NCBI GenBank assembly: GCA_016931955.1
Contig: JAFGDV010000022.1
Location: forward strand, 51,768 to 115,767
Direction of reading: 5' to 3'
Source of the DNA: Candidatus Altarchaeota archaeon
Lineage (GTDB): Archaea > Altiarchaeota > Altiarchaeia > IMC4 > QMZM01
Length of the DNA: 64,000 bases
Positions within the stretch are counted from its first letter, which is position 1; each line of letters starts with the position of its first letter. The notes under the pieces are model-generated. The model ran no database searches, was not told the DNA's origin, and saw only the letters and a program-made list of their open reading frames with translations. Shown piece by piece: positions 34,021 to 42,267 of this stretch. Position numbers and translations under genes: made by a program.

Positions 34021-35232
34021 ATGATGGATGGAAAAGAGGGCAGGCTTATCATAGGTGTTAGCGCTAACGTCTTCCTCTTGGGGATAGTGAGCTTCCTAAC
34101 GGATATGAGCTCCGAGATCATAACGCCCATCCTCCCCTTCTTCATCACCGCCCTAGGGGGTGCTGGATTGATTATCGGCCTTGTGGGCGGCTTAGCGGAC
34201 AGCATATCCTCACTCCTGAACGTATTCTCAGGCTATCTGTCGGATAGATCGGGTAAACGCAAGGTCTTCATCTTCTCCGGCTATGGGCTTTCCTCGCTGG
34301 CTAAGCTGCTTCTCGCCTTCTCTGCTTCTTGGATTCACGTCCTAATCCTGAAGCCCCTTGAGAGGGTGGGTAAGGGCCTGAGGAGCGCTCCAAGGGATGC
34401 CATAATCGCGGATTCAAAAAAGAGAGTTCGGGGGAAATCCTTCGGCATACACCGAGCCATGGACAGCGCCGGCGCCATTATTGGGGCAATACTGGCGCTT
34501 GTCCTGATATACGCATATGGAGAGAATTATGAGAGGATAATACTCATCGCCGCATTCATAGGCTTCCTTGCGTTGATTCCACTAGCATTCGTCAAGGAGG
34601 GGGATATCAAGCCGAAGAAGACCACGCTGAAGATAAGCCTAAAAGCCCTGCCGAAGGAATTCCGGCTTTTCCTCTTTATAGTTACAGTATTTGCCTTGGG
34701 CAATTTCACGAACATGTTTTTCATCCTCCGGGCGGAGGAGTCCTTCACAGCTACTTCAGGCTTGAACATACCATTCATCAATTCAGGCATTACTGTCGCA
34801 CTGGCACTCTACGTCTGGTTCAACATAGTATACACCCTGTTCGCCGCCCCAGTTGGGGTCCTCTCCGACAGGATCGGGAGAAAGAGGGTGCTCATCATGG
34901 GTTACATCCTCTTCGGGGTCACCTGCCTCGGGTTCGCGCTCTTCAAGTCATTCATCGTCTTTGTTTTATTGTTCGCCCTCTACGGCCTCTTCTCGGCTTT
35001 CACGGACGCTACTCAGAGGGCATATGCCTCAGATTTGATAACAGAAGACTTGCGAGGAACCGCGCTTGGAGCATTCCACACATCCATAGCGTTAGCGACC
35101 CTGCCGTCTGGGATCATAGCAGGAGCGCTCTGGCAGTACCTCAGCCCAGAGGCAGCATTCCTCTACGGATCAGGTATCGGCTTCATCGCAACAATAATGT
35201 TAACCATTTCTGATATCAAGCAGAAGGAATAG
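34021..35232 (+). CDS. Major facilitator superfamily transporter
   Basis: A protein of 403 residues with 12 predicted TM segments. Loop 2-3 contains GYLSDRSGKRKVFIFSGYGL and loop 8-9 GVLSDRIGRKRVLIMGYILF, the two MFS signatures. The segment KPLERVGKGLRSAPRDAIIAD is characteristic of a prokaryotic MFS subgroup often annotated as multidrug or unknown. The start is one of two adjacent ATG codons. It is followed by the AI-2E-type permease on the same strand. Confidence 0.88.
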   Translation: MMDGKEGRLIIGVSANVFLLGIVSFLTDMSSEIITPILPFFITALGGAGLIIGLVGGLADSISSLLNVFSGYLSDRSGKRKVFIFSGYGLSSLAKLLLAFSASWIHVLILKPLERVGKGLRSAPRDAIIADSKKRVRGKSFGIHRAMDSAGAIIGAILALVLIYAYGENYERIILIAAFIGFLALIPLAFVKEGDIKPKKTTLKISLKALPKEFRLFLFIVTVFALGNFTNMFFILRAEESFTATSGLNIPFINSGITVALALYVWFNIVYTLFAAPVGVLSDRIGRKRVLIMGYILFGVTCLGFALFKSFIVFVLLFALYGLFSAFTDATQRAYASDLITEDLRGTALGAFHTSIALATLPSGIIAGALWQYLSPEAAFLYGSGIGFIATIMLTISDIKQKE

Positions 35233-35272
35233 CCCATACCTTTTAACCCCCTACAGGGAATATATACTAGAG

Positions 35273-36760
35273 ATGAGCGAAAGCATAAGCAAGAGGAACA
35301 AGAGGTATTGGAGGGTCTTCGGGATACTAATTGCTGCCTTGCTCTTATATATGTTATACAGGCTAGGCGGATACATCGACGTGATCCTCTATGGGATCTT
35401 CGTATACTACGTCACCAGACCGATTTATGAGAGGGTGAACAAGAAGCTTAATAAGAAGAACATCTCTGCGGGGCTTTCACTCTTCCTCTTCGTACTGCCG
35501 GTGATACTGATCTTCATATACGCATCCATCGTCGCCGCCGTCGAATTGAATAGTCTTCTGGGAAGCATAGACTATGAGATACCTGTCGAATCCTTCGAAG
35601 AGACCATAGACCAACTGAACGTGATAGGGAAAGAGCTGACGTCTAGAGATAATGAAACATGTTCAATACCTACTTGCTTTGATGGCATACAAAACCAGGA
35701 TGAAACTGGAATAGACTGCGGAGGAACATGCCAACCCTGCCACTGCAAGAACGAAATACTGGACGAAAACGAGACAGAGATAGACTGCGGAGGAACATGC
35801 CAACCCTGCCACTGCAAGAACGAAATACTGGACGAAAACGAGACAGAGATAGACTGCGGAGGAAGTTGTCTGCCCTGTGGAAACGAGGAATCCTGTTTAG
35901 TGGACGGAGACTGCACCACGGGATTGTGCCATGAGGGAACATGCCAGACGCCAAGCTGCGACAGTGAACAGTTGATTCCACAAGAAGATCACACCCAGGT
36001 AACACAGGAAAAAAAGAACCTTACACCAAGTGAGCTATGGACTATGATAACAGACAGACTCAACCTGAGCGAATTCATAGGACCCATCACAGATATTATT
36101 AACAACGTAGTCAATCTCATCGTCATGTTTGCGTTCAAGTTGTTCCTCATGTTCACAATAGGCTTCTACCTGCTGAAAGACGGCCACCAGCTCAGGGAAT
36201 GGTTCCCAAAATCAGCCCTTGGAGGGGACACCGAACTCTTCGAAAGATTCATTGAATCAGTAGACAAAGACCTGCAGAAGATCTTCTTCGGCAACATCCT
36301 AGTCGCGGTGCTCACCGCCTGTATAGCCATCGTCCTCTTCCACATTCTGAATTTCATCGCGCCAGGATTATCTCCAGGATTAAAGCTCGAGATACCCTAC
36401 CCATTCCTCCTCGGACTACTGTGTGGAATAGGGATCTTTGTGCCAGGGATAGGTATAAAAATCGTATGGGTGCCTCTTTGGATGTATCTAGCAATCCAGG
36501 CATATCTGCATAACATGCTCTTAGGCGCAGGATGGTTCCTTCTGCTCTTTCCGGTGACCGTCTTCCTGCTGGTGGATCTCGCCCCAGACCTCATCCTGCG
36601 ACCGATAATAAGCTCAAGGAGGATACATAGGGGGGTGCTGCTGCTGGCATACCTCTTCGGCTACATAGCCTTCGGCTTCATGGGACTATTCCTCGGACCT
36701 ATAATAATCGTCCTGGCGACGAACTTCATCAGCATTGTTCTACCCGAGATACGGGGTTAG
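35273..36760 (+). CDS. AI-2E/PerM-type membrane protein with an inserted extracellular Cys-rich repeat domain
   Basis: A protein of 495 residues. TM segments lie at ~15-45 and ~62-88, and the C-terminal half has the PerM/AI-2E set: GFYLLKDGHQLREWFPK, FGNILVAVLTACIAIVLFHI, LLGLLCGIGIFVPGIGIKIV and GYIAFGFMGLFLGPIIIVLA. Residues ~127-232, in the soluble segment between the early TM helices and the later core, are replaced or extended by cysteine modules: CFDGIQNQDETGIDCGG, two identical 23-residue units and a final CxxG...CHEGTCQTPSC part. The same modules occur in the beta-helix surface proteins. Substrate unknown; AI-2E family members export small molecules or act as Na+/H+ antiporters. The insert would be outside the cell. 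Confidence 0.85.
   Translation: MSESISKRNKRYWRVFGILIAALLLYMLYRLGGYIDVILYGIFVYYVTRPIYERVNKKLNKKNISAGLSLFLFVLPVILIFIYASIVAAVELNSLLGSIDYEIPVESFEETIDQLNVIGKELTSRDNETCSIPTCFDGIQNQDETGIDCGGTCQPCHCKNEILDENETEIDCGGTCQPCHCKNEILDENETEIDCGGSCLPCGNEESCLVDGDCTTGLCHEGTCQTPSCDSEQLIPQEDHTQVTQEKKNLTPSELWTMITDRLNLSEFIGPITDIINNVVNLIVMFAFKLFLMFTIGFYLLKDGHQLREWFPKSALGGDTELFERFIESVDKDLQKIFFGNILVAVLTACIAIVLFHILNFIAPGLSPGLKLEIPYPFLLGLLCGIGIFVPGIGIKIVWVPLWMYLAIQAYLHNMLLGAGWFLLLFPVTVFLLVDLAPDLILRPIISSRRIHRGVLLLAYLFGYIAFGFMGLFLGPIIIVLATNFISIVLPEIRG
35711..35848 (+). repeat. Two identical 69-bp tandem units in the AI-2E-type gene
   Basis: 35711-35779 and 35780-35848 are identical, and the first 16 bases recur at 35849. 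Each encodes 23 residues starting IDCGGTCQPCHCKNE. Complete identity including third codon positions points to recent duplication or active homogenisation. Confidence 0.9.
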
Positions 36761-36794
36761 TTATCTTGATTCAATCCAATCTTTCAATCATAGA

Positions 36795-38315
36795 ATGGCC
36801 CTTTACAATCTTTTGAGAAAAACTGAAAGCCTATGCCCAAGGTGCCTGGAAAAGATCCCGGCAGAACTGGTTGAAGAAGAAGGTAAGGTACTGATCAAAA
36901 AAGAGTGCCCTGAACACGGCAGATTCTCTGACATATACTGGAGCGATGTTGAAAACTACAAGAAGACGATAGAATGCTGGAATAATGGAACGGGGGTGGA
37001 GAACCCAAGAACGAAGAGAAACAGGGGCTGCCCCTACGACTGCGGCTTATGTGAGGAACACATGAGTCAGACGGTCTTAGGCATAGTCGACGTAACCAAC
37101 CGCTGCAACCTTAAATGCCCCATCTGCTTCGCAAACTCTGATTCCACTAAGAGGGTCTATGAGCCAACCAGGGAGGAGATAAGGGCGATGCTCCAGAATC
37201 TACGGGATAATAGGCCAATACCCTCATTCGCCCTCCAGTTCTCCGGCGGAGAGCCGACGATGAGAGACGACCTCCCCGAGCTCATAAAGATCGCGAAAGA
37301 TGTTGGTTTCACCTACGTCATGGTGGACACCAACGGCATAAGGGTCGCAAGAGACGTAAAATACCTGGAGAAGTTGAAAGACGCAGGAATGAACTCCTTC
37401 TATCTGCAGTTCGATGGCTTAGACGATGAAATCTACGAGAAAACCCGCGGCGAAAGATTACTGAACACAAAACTCAAGGTAATCGAAAACTGCCGTAAAT
37501 TAGGTTATAGGTGCGTTGTATTAGTCGCCACATTAATCAAGGGAGTGAATGACCACCAGGTCGGGGGCATAATAGAGTTCGCAATAAGGAACAGCGACGT
37601 CATATCATGCGTTAACTTTCAGCCAATCTCCTTCTCCGGCAAGGCATCGCAGATAGAGGTGAAGGACGGCCGGATCACCACCTCAGAGTTCGTAAAACTA
37701 GTGGAAAAGCAGACTAAGGGGAAACTGATAGAAGAACACTTCTATCCAGTACCCTCGCTCGTACCCATATCTCGGTTCATCGGAGCATACAAAAAGAAGC
37801 CGGCCATACAGCTGAGCACACACCCATGCTGCGGAGTCGGCGCTTACCTTATAATCTACGAAGACCAGGAAGCCTTCCCAATAAATGACGTGATAAACGT
37901 GGGCAGACTCCTCGAGGTGCTAGATACAGGTGCCAAGAGATTGGAGGGTGAAAAAAGACTTATCAGCAACCTCAAAGACCTAAAGACTGCGACAGAAGTC
38001 TTAGGCGATGTCGTACATGCTATCGTAGACAAAAAGCTGCGAAAACTGATGATCGACATCCTAAAGAAGGGCACAATCCATTCAGTGATGAACCTGCACC
38101 AAAACACTTTAATGATAGGCTGCATGCACTTCATGGACCCCTGGAACTTCGACATAGAAAGAGTGGAAAGGTGTGTTATACACTACGCCACACCAGACGG
38201 CAGAATCATACCCTTCTGCTCCTACAACAACATACACCGACAAGAAGTGGAGAGAAAACACTCAACCCCATTAGAGGAGTGGAAGAAAAAAAAGCTGCAA
38301 GAATTACTCTCCTAA
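36795..38315 (+). CDS. tes: Radical SAM tetraether lipid synthase (Tes) family protein
   Basis: A protein of 506 residues from the ATG at 36795 (a TTG at 36735 lies inside the upstream gene). An N-terminal rubredoxin-like CPRCLEK...CPEHGRF and CPYDCGLCEEH motif precede the radical SAM cluster motif CNLKCPICF, then LQFSGGEPTMRDDL. The C-terminal part has further conserved Cys (THPCCGVGAYLII, GCMHFMDPWNFDIERVERC, PFCSYNN), giving the multi-cluster layout of the MJ0619/Tes family. Tes joins two archaeol chains to make caldarchaeol/GDGT lipids; the same family was earlier linked to methanopterin methylation. Cytoplasmic, membrane-associated. Complete. Confidence 0.87.
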   Translation: MALYNLLRKTESLCPRCLEKIPAELVEEEGKVLIKKECPEHGRFSDIYWSDVENYKKTIECWNNGTGVENPRTKRNRGCPYDCGLCEEHMSQTVLGIVDVTNRCNLKCPICFANSDSTKRVYEPTREEIRAMLQNLRDNRPIPSFALQFSGGEPTMRDDLPELIKIAKDVGFTYVMVDTNGIRVARDVKYLEKLKDAGMNSFYLQFDGLDDEIYEKTRGERLLNTKLKVIENCRKLGYRCVVLVATLIKGVNDHQVGGIIEFAIRNSDVISCVNFQPISFSGKASQIEVKDGRITTSEFVKLVEKQTKGKLIEEHFYPVPSLVPISRFIGAYKKKPAIQLSTHPCCGVGAYLIIYEDQEAFPINDVINVGRLLEVLDTGAKRLEGEKRLISNLKDLKTATEVLGDVVHAIVDKKLRKLMIDILKKGTIHSVMNLHQNTLMIGCMHFMDPWNFDIERVERCVIHYATPDGRIIPFCSYNNIHRQEVERKHSTPLEEWKKKKLQELLS

Positions 38316-38360
38316 TCAGACGAATTAAAAAACCCTGAGTCCAATAATTAAAACCAGACA

Positions 38361-38460
38361 AACCAAAAAGATGAAACACCCAGCAGCCTTTTCTTTAAAA
38401 AAGAAAACACTGGCGAAAAGAAAACCAAATACTTGACCCCCAACCAAAAAGATGAAACAC
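38361..38460 (+). repeat. 19-bp direct repeat duplicating the proS start site
   Basis: AACCAAAAAGATGAAACAC occurs at 38361-38379 and again at 38442-38460, where its ATG is the proS start codon. The first copy opens a 21-codon reading frame (MKHPAAFSLKKKTLAKRKPN) that ends at TGA 38436, 16 bases before proS. It could be an upstream leader peptide or a by-product of duplication. Confidence 0.7.
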
Positions 38461-39873
38461 AGAGAAACTAAACAGAAAAAAGTGAGGAAAGAAAACCTCT
38501 CAGACTGGTATCATTGGATACTGGAGGAAGCGGATATCGTGGACTCCCGGTACTCCATAAAAGGTATGCTCGTCTACAAAAAGTGGGGTCTACTCATCAT
38601 AAGAGAGATGCAAAGATACCTTGAATCCCTGCTCGAAGAAAGCGGTCATGAGCCAACCCTTTTTCCAGTACTGATACCAGAGGACATTCTAGGGAAAGAA
38701 ACACAACACATAGCAGGCTTCGAGGAGCAGGTCTTCTGGGTGACGCACGCAGGAGAAAACAAACTGGAGAGGAAGCTCGCCCTCCGCCCAACCTCAGAGA
38801 CCTCAATATATGAGATGTTCCGGCTCTGGATAAGATCCCACACAGACCTACCGTTGAAGGTACACCAAAGCTGTGCAGTCTACCGATATGAGACAAAGCA
38901 TACTCGACCCCTGATCCGTGGCAGAGAGTTCCTCTGGAACGAAGGCCATGCAGCCCACGCAGACAAAGAAGACGCTAAAAAGAATATTTTAGAGATCCAG
39001 GACATATACGGAAAACTGATCAGAGAACTCCTGTGCATGCCATTCCTCATAGACAGAAGACCTGATTGGGATCGCTTCCCTGGGGCGGACGACACATACG
39101 CGTTCGACACCATAATGCCTGACGGAAAGACCCTGCAGATAGCCACCGTCCACGACCTCGGGCAGAACTTCTCCACGGTCTTCGACATCACATATGAGGA
39201 CTCTGAAGGCAAACACCAGCACATATACCAGACATCCTACGGCCCCAGCTTCGGCAGGCTCCTCGCCGCCTTAATATCAATACATGGAGACGACAGAGGA
39301 CTTGTTCTCCCCCCAAAGATAGCCCCCCTGCAGGTCATAATCATACCGATCATATTCAAGGAATCAGATACCGCCGAAATCATGGAATACGCGAAGAAGA
39401 TAAGAAAGAAACTGGATTCAATGGATGTGAGAACAGAGATAGATGCCGGCGAAGAGCGGCCTGGCGCAAAGTTTTACTACTGGGAGATGAAGGGCGTCCC
39501 GTTGAGGCTAGAGGTCGGCCCCAAGGACCTGAAGGAGAAAAAAATAACAGTAGTGAGACGGGATACAGGTGATAAGTCAACCATAGCCTTCGATGAAGTC
39601 GACGATGTATGTAAGATATTTGAGGATATGTCAAAGGATCTGGGGGAGAAGGCTGAAAAAGGATTCAATGGGAAAATGTTCGAGGCCCCTGCTCTGGAGG
39701 ATGTCGGCAAGTATGCGGGTAAAGGCGTGATAAAAATTGGCTGGTGCGGCAGGAAGGCTTGCGCAGAAGAAATCGGGGGATATGTGAGCATATTGAACGT
39801 CGACGGTGATCCGCTGGAGTGCGTAGTCTGCGGTGATAAAGGACAGGGGGTAAGGGCCGCCAAAACCTACTAA
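38452..39873 (+). CDS. proS: Prolyl-tRNA synthetase, archaeal/eukaryal type
   Basis: A protein of 473 residues, class II synthetase. The N-terminus NLSDWYHWILEEADIVD... SIKGMLVYKKWG is typical of the archaeal type. Motif 2 is seen in LALRPTSETSIYEMF and VHQSCAVYRYETKHTRPLIR..REFLWNEGHAAH, motif 3 in SFGRLLAALISIHGDDRGLVLPP. A HGTP anticodon-binding domain (~285-390) is followed by the C-terminal zinc-binding segment (CGRKACAEEIGGY...CVVCGDKG). Charges tRNA-Pro in the cytoplasm. Full length and all motifs intact. Confidence 0.95.
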   Translation: MKHRETKQKKVRKENLSDWYHWILEEADIVDSRYSIKGMLVYKKWGLLIIREMQRYLESLLEESGHEPTLFPVLIPEDILGKETQHIAGFEEQVFWVTHAGENKLERKLALRPTSETSIYEMFRLWIRSHTDLPLKVHQSCAVYRYETKHTRPLIRGREFLWNEGHAAHADKEDAKKNILEIQDIYGKLIRELLCMPFLIDRRPDWDRFPGADDTYAFDTIMPDGKTLQIATVHDLGQNFSTVFDITYEDSEGKHQHIYQTSYGPSFGRLLAALISIHGDDRGLVLPPKIAPLQVIIIPIIFKESDTAEIMEYAKKIRKKLDSMDVRTEIDAGEERPGAKFYYWEMKGVPLRLEVGPKDLKEKKITVVRRDTGDKSTIAFDEVDDVCKIFEDMSKDLGEKAEKGFNGKMFEAPALEDVGKYAGKGVIKIGWCGRKACAEEIGGYVSILNVDGDPLECVVCGDKGQGVRAAKTY

Positions 39874-39875
39874 AG

Positions 39876-40166
39876 CTATGCTAGGGTAATCAACTGCATC
39901 ATGGTTGAACGACCCCTTTTCATCCTTCCTCGGCTTTCAAGCCTGCGTCTCTCCTTTAGTTCCTCAAGATCTGACCTTATTCTGCCCAGGGTCTTCTGGT
40001 CTCTTGTGCTCAGATACGTCATTAGGACGTCACCGATCTCCCTGAGTTCATGGTCGTTCTCGTATCTGCTAAGAAACTTCTCAAATGTCTTCTTGCTTTC
40101 TATCAGATCCTCCCTTCCAAGGACTAGAGACATGTTTCTTATTACGTGGGGGCTTGCGGATATCAT
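39876..40166 (-). CDS. Small helical protein B of a tandem paralogue pair
   Basis: A protein of 96 residues: ISASPHVIRNMSLVLGREDL, EKFLSRYENDHELREIGDVL and a basic C-terminus RGRMKRGRSTMMQLITLA. It is clearly related to the upstream neighbour over its first ~45 residues and its last ~20 residues. Mostly helical. No known family recognised. It starts six bases after the stop of the first copy and is surely cotranscribed with it from the promoter near 40500. Confidence 0.6.
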   Translation of the reverse strand: MISASPHVIRNMSLVLGREDLIESKKTFEKFLSRYENDHELREIGDVLMTYLSTRDQKTLGRIRSDLEELKERRRLESRGRMKRGRSTMMQLITLA

Positions 40167-40172
40167 CTTGGA

Positions 40173-40475
40173 TCATGTGACTTGGATTACCTGCATAGTA
40201 TTGGGCCGCCTGTTGTTAAACCATAATCCGGTAGCCTCTAGTGTTCCTGATTTCCGGCTGTTCTTCAGCCTGTTCAGGCACCGCTTCACCTCCTCTATTT
40301 TACCGAGTTCTTGTGTTTCCAGGTATTCTGTATATTGTTTGCAGATCTTAAGTAGTTGTGTGTCTTCGGAATAACGCGCTGAGAATTTCTCAAGTAGCTG
40401 TTTTGCTTCAACAAAATCCCTCTTCTTGAGGACCATTGATATGTTCTTTATTACAAAGGGGCTGGCTTTGACCAT
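40173..40475 (-). CDS. Small helical protein A of a tandem paralogue pair
   Basis: A protein of 100 residues: VKASPFVIKNISMVLKKRDF, EKFSARYSEDTQLLKICKQY, then a basic tail with NNRRPNTMQVIQVT. The ATG at 40475 lies 25 bases from a TATA-like TCTATAAAC on this strand, so a leaderless message is likely. The 'SP-VI-N-S-VL' start is shared with the next gene. Both face a winged-helix/FIST regulator across a long palindrome, suggesting that they are its regulated targets. Function unknown. Confidence 0.6.
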   Translation of the reverse strand: MVKASPFVIKNISMVLKKRDFVEAKQLLEKFSARYSEDTQLLKICKQYTEYLETQELGKIEEVKRCLNRLKNSRKSGTLEATGLWFNNRRPNTMQVIQVT

Positions 40476-40501
40476 CTTTTATTCTTCTTTTTTGGTTTAT
40501 A

Positions 40502-40533
40502 GAGATTGATAAACAATATTGTTTAACAATCTC
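40502..40533. promoter_or_regulatory. Near-perfect 32-bp palindromic operator between divergent genes
   Basis: A perfect 16-bp core TAAACAATATTGTTTA (40510-40525) is flanked symmetrically by GAGATTG (40502-40508) and CAATCTC (40527-40533); only the A/A pair at 40509 and 40526 breaks symmetry. The left arm overlaps the minus-strand TATA box (GTTTATAGAG, 40495-40504), so a bound dimer would block the paralogue-pair promoter. The plus-strand TATA (about 40553-40562) is ~20 bases beyond the right arm. The winged-helix/FIST protein is the likely ligand. Confidence 0.8.
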
Positions 40534-40552
40534 ATTAATATATAAGGAAGAA

Positions 40553-40562
40553 CTTATATATA
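40553..40562 (+). promoter_or_regulatory. TATA box of the winged-helix/FIST gene
   Basis: CTTATATATA and following AAAG lie ~42 bases before the ATG at 40600, giving a ~16-base leader. That leader contains ATG ATA AAT CCA AGA TGA, a five-codon frame whose stop overlaps the gene's start codon. Confidence 0.55.
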
Positions 40563-40599
40563 AAGTAAAAAGATACTGATTAATCATGATAAATCCAAG

Positions 40600-42042
40600 A
40601 TGACCCTACAAGACCAGATAATGGAGTACCTAAGCTGCTTGGAATTCGGCGCATCCTGCACAGAGATAGCAAAACAACTCGGCAAGAGCAGGATAACAAC
40701 ATCCAAGAACCTCGAAGTCATGAAGGTCAAAGGGCTCATAGACTACAAGAGGATTGGGATGACCAAGCTCTGGTACACACCAAGCGGCCGCGCAAACATT
40801 CAGAGCATAACAGTGCACTCAGACCTAAAGGACGAGAAAGCACTTGCGGAGAAACTAAGCGACGACATAAAAAAGGAGGTTTCTAAACCCTCATTCATAC
40901 TCGTCTTCTCCTCGACCCACATAGACCTGGCGAAATTCGCCAGATACTTCAAGAAGAAGTTCCCAAACAATACAAAGATCATCGGCAGCTCAACCTGCGG
41001 CGAGATATCGAAGTTCGGCATCACAGAGAACTCTGTCGTAGCGATGGCTATAAGATCAGACCACATCAGCGTGGGAGTCGGTATAGGCAAGAACTTGAAG
41101 GAGGAGGGATTCAAGGCAGGTAAGACTGCGGCTGAGATGGCATTAAACAACCTCGAACATGATTTTTCAAGAACCATCTCATACGGAACGACAGTCGGCG
41201 ACATACTTCGCCTGAATCTTTTCTTTGCTTTCATGTTCCCAGACTTCATGAGCGAACAGGAGGAAAGCGCATTAGATGGCATCTTCAGTGTACTGGGTAC
41301 CAGATGCCCCATCCTCGGAGGGGGCAGCGGCGACAACCTCAAATACGAGAGGACATATCAGATCTATAACGGAGAGGTTTACACAAACAGCGTTCTAGTG
41401 GCATTATTTGCACTCGACTGTAAAACAGACTCTATCAGCGTTCACGGGTGGTACCCAACAGAAAAGAGCGCATTTGTAACAAAGGCTGATGGGAGAACGC
41501 TGTATGAACTGAATCATGAAAGGGCTTCAACAGTCTATTCTTCGATGATAGATCAAAACGAACAGGACTTGATAAAGAGAAGGAACATAGCCGTCTTAGA
41601 GAATGTTGGCTCAAAGTACGTTCTAAGCATCTCAGACATACATGGGAACACGTGGCTGAAACACCCGAACAGGGTATACGGCGATGGAAGGATGACCTTC
41701 TTCGCAAACGTCCCAGAAAACATTGTGGTTTCATTGAATGAAGCTACCAAGGAGTCCGTCATAGGAGCGACGGAAGCAGCACTGAAGGAGATAAAAAAGA
41801 GGTTTAAACCGAGGATATGCATCATCTTCTATGCTATAGGTAGGAAAAAGTTTCTTGAGGGGTATGATGCATGCGAGGAAGAATTCAACTTAATCAAGAG
41901 GCAACTGAAGGGCGTGGACTTCATAGGCTTTTACGCCTTCGGTCAGCAGGGATTCACGAACTCTGGAGTTACAGGGCACAGGAATCAGACAGTGAATTTT
42001 TTCTTCATCTCGGATGAACTACTCGCTAAGAGGCTTAAATAG
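40600..42042 (+). CDS. Winged-helix regulator fused to a FIST sensor domain
   Basis: A protein of 480 residues. Residues 1-65 form a winged HTH: QDQIMEYLSCLEFGASCTEI, GKSRITTSKNLEVMKVKGLI and a basic wing. Residues ~95-480 match FIST_N plus FIST_C: PSFILVFSSTHIDLAKFARY, KIIGSSTCGEISKFGITENS, CPILGGGSGDNLKYERTYQI and the end GVDFIGFYAFGQQGFTNSGV. FIST domains are proposed small-ligand (amino acid) sensors, usually fused to signalling modules. Direct fusion to a DNA-binding domain makes this a one-component regulator. The 32-bp palindrome upstream is its probable operator. A TATA box is at ~40553. Confidence 0.85.
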   Translation: MTLQDQIMEYLSCLEFGASCTEIAKQLGKSRITTSKNLEVMKVKGLIDYKRIGMTKLWYTPSGRANIQSITVHSDLKDEKALAEKLSDDIKKEVSKPSFILVFSSTHIDLAKFARYFKKKFPNNTKIIGSSTCGEISKFGITENSVVAMAIRSDHISVGVGIGKNLKEEGFKAGKTAAEMALNNLEHDFSRTISYGTTVGDILRLNLFFAFMFPDFMSEQEESALDGIFSVLGTRCPILGGGSGDNLKYERTYQIYNGEVYTNSVLVALFALDCKTDSISVHGWYPTEKSAFVTKADGRTLYELNHERASTVYSSMIDQNEQDLIKRRNIAVLENVGSKYVLSISDIHGNTWLKHPNRVYGDGRMTFFANVPENIVVSLNEATKESVIGATEAALKEIKKRFKPRICIIFYAIGRKKFLEGYDACEEEFNLIKRQLKGVDFIGFYAFGQQGFTNSGVTGHRNQTVNFFFISDELLAKRLK

Positions 42043-42085
42043 TGTAGTATTTAAGTACTCAATCAGAATTATTTGATTGAAAAAA

Positions 42086-42253
42086 ATGCCGACCATGAGA
42101 AAACGGGATGTATCAGGTCCCGCGGGTGGTGCTGGATTGATCCGCTACTTTGACGTTGACGAGGGCGGCCCGAAGCTGGATCCGAAGCTTGTTATAAGCA
42201 TTGTCGTTGCCATAATAATCCTGGAGCTTATGTCCTCTTTTCTGCTTGGCTGA
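42086..42253 (+). CDS. Sec61-beta/SecG subunit of the protein-conducting channel
   Basis: A protein of 55 residues: RKRDVSGPAGGAGLIRYFDV, then GGPKLDPKLVISIVVAIIIL and a short hydrophobic end. The 'GPxxxAGLIRYF' block, 'GPKLDPK' turn and single C-terminal TM helix are the hallmark of archaeal Sec61-beta. TATTTAAG (about 42052-42059) lies ~30 bases upstream, giving a leaderless or nearly leaderless message, with an inverted repeat CAATCA...TGATTG between them. The stop codon is 14 bases from the end of the convergent SRP RNA gene. Confidence 0.9.
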   Translation: MPTMRKRDVSGPAGGAGLIRYFDVDEGGPKLDPKLVISIVVAIIILELMSSFLLG

Positions 42254-42267
42254 TAGAAATAGTGTAT

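Noticed and set aside
38371-38436. 21-residue upstream frame before proS called as a gene
   Set aside because: Kept as a repeat observation only. There is no evidence for translation, and Pro codons are too few for a classic proline-sensing leader.
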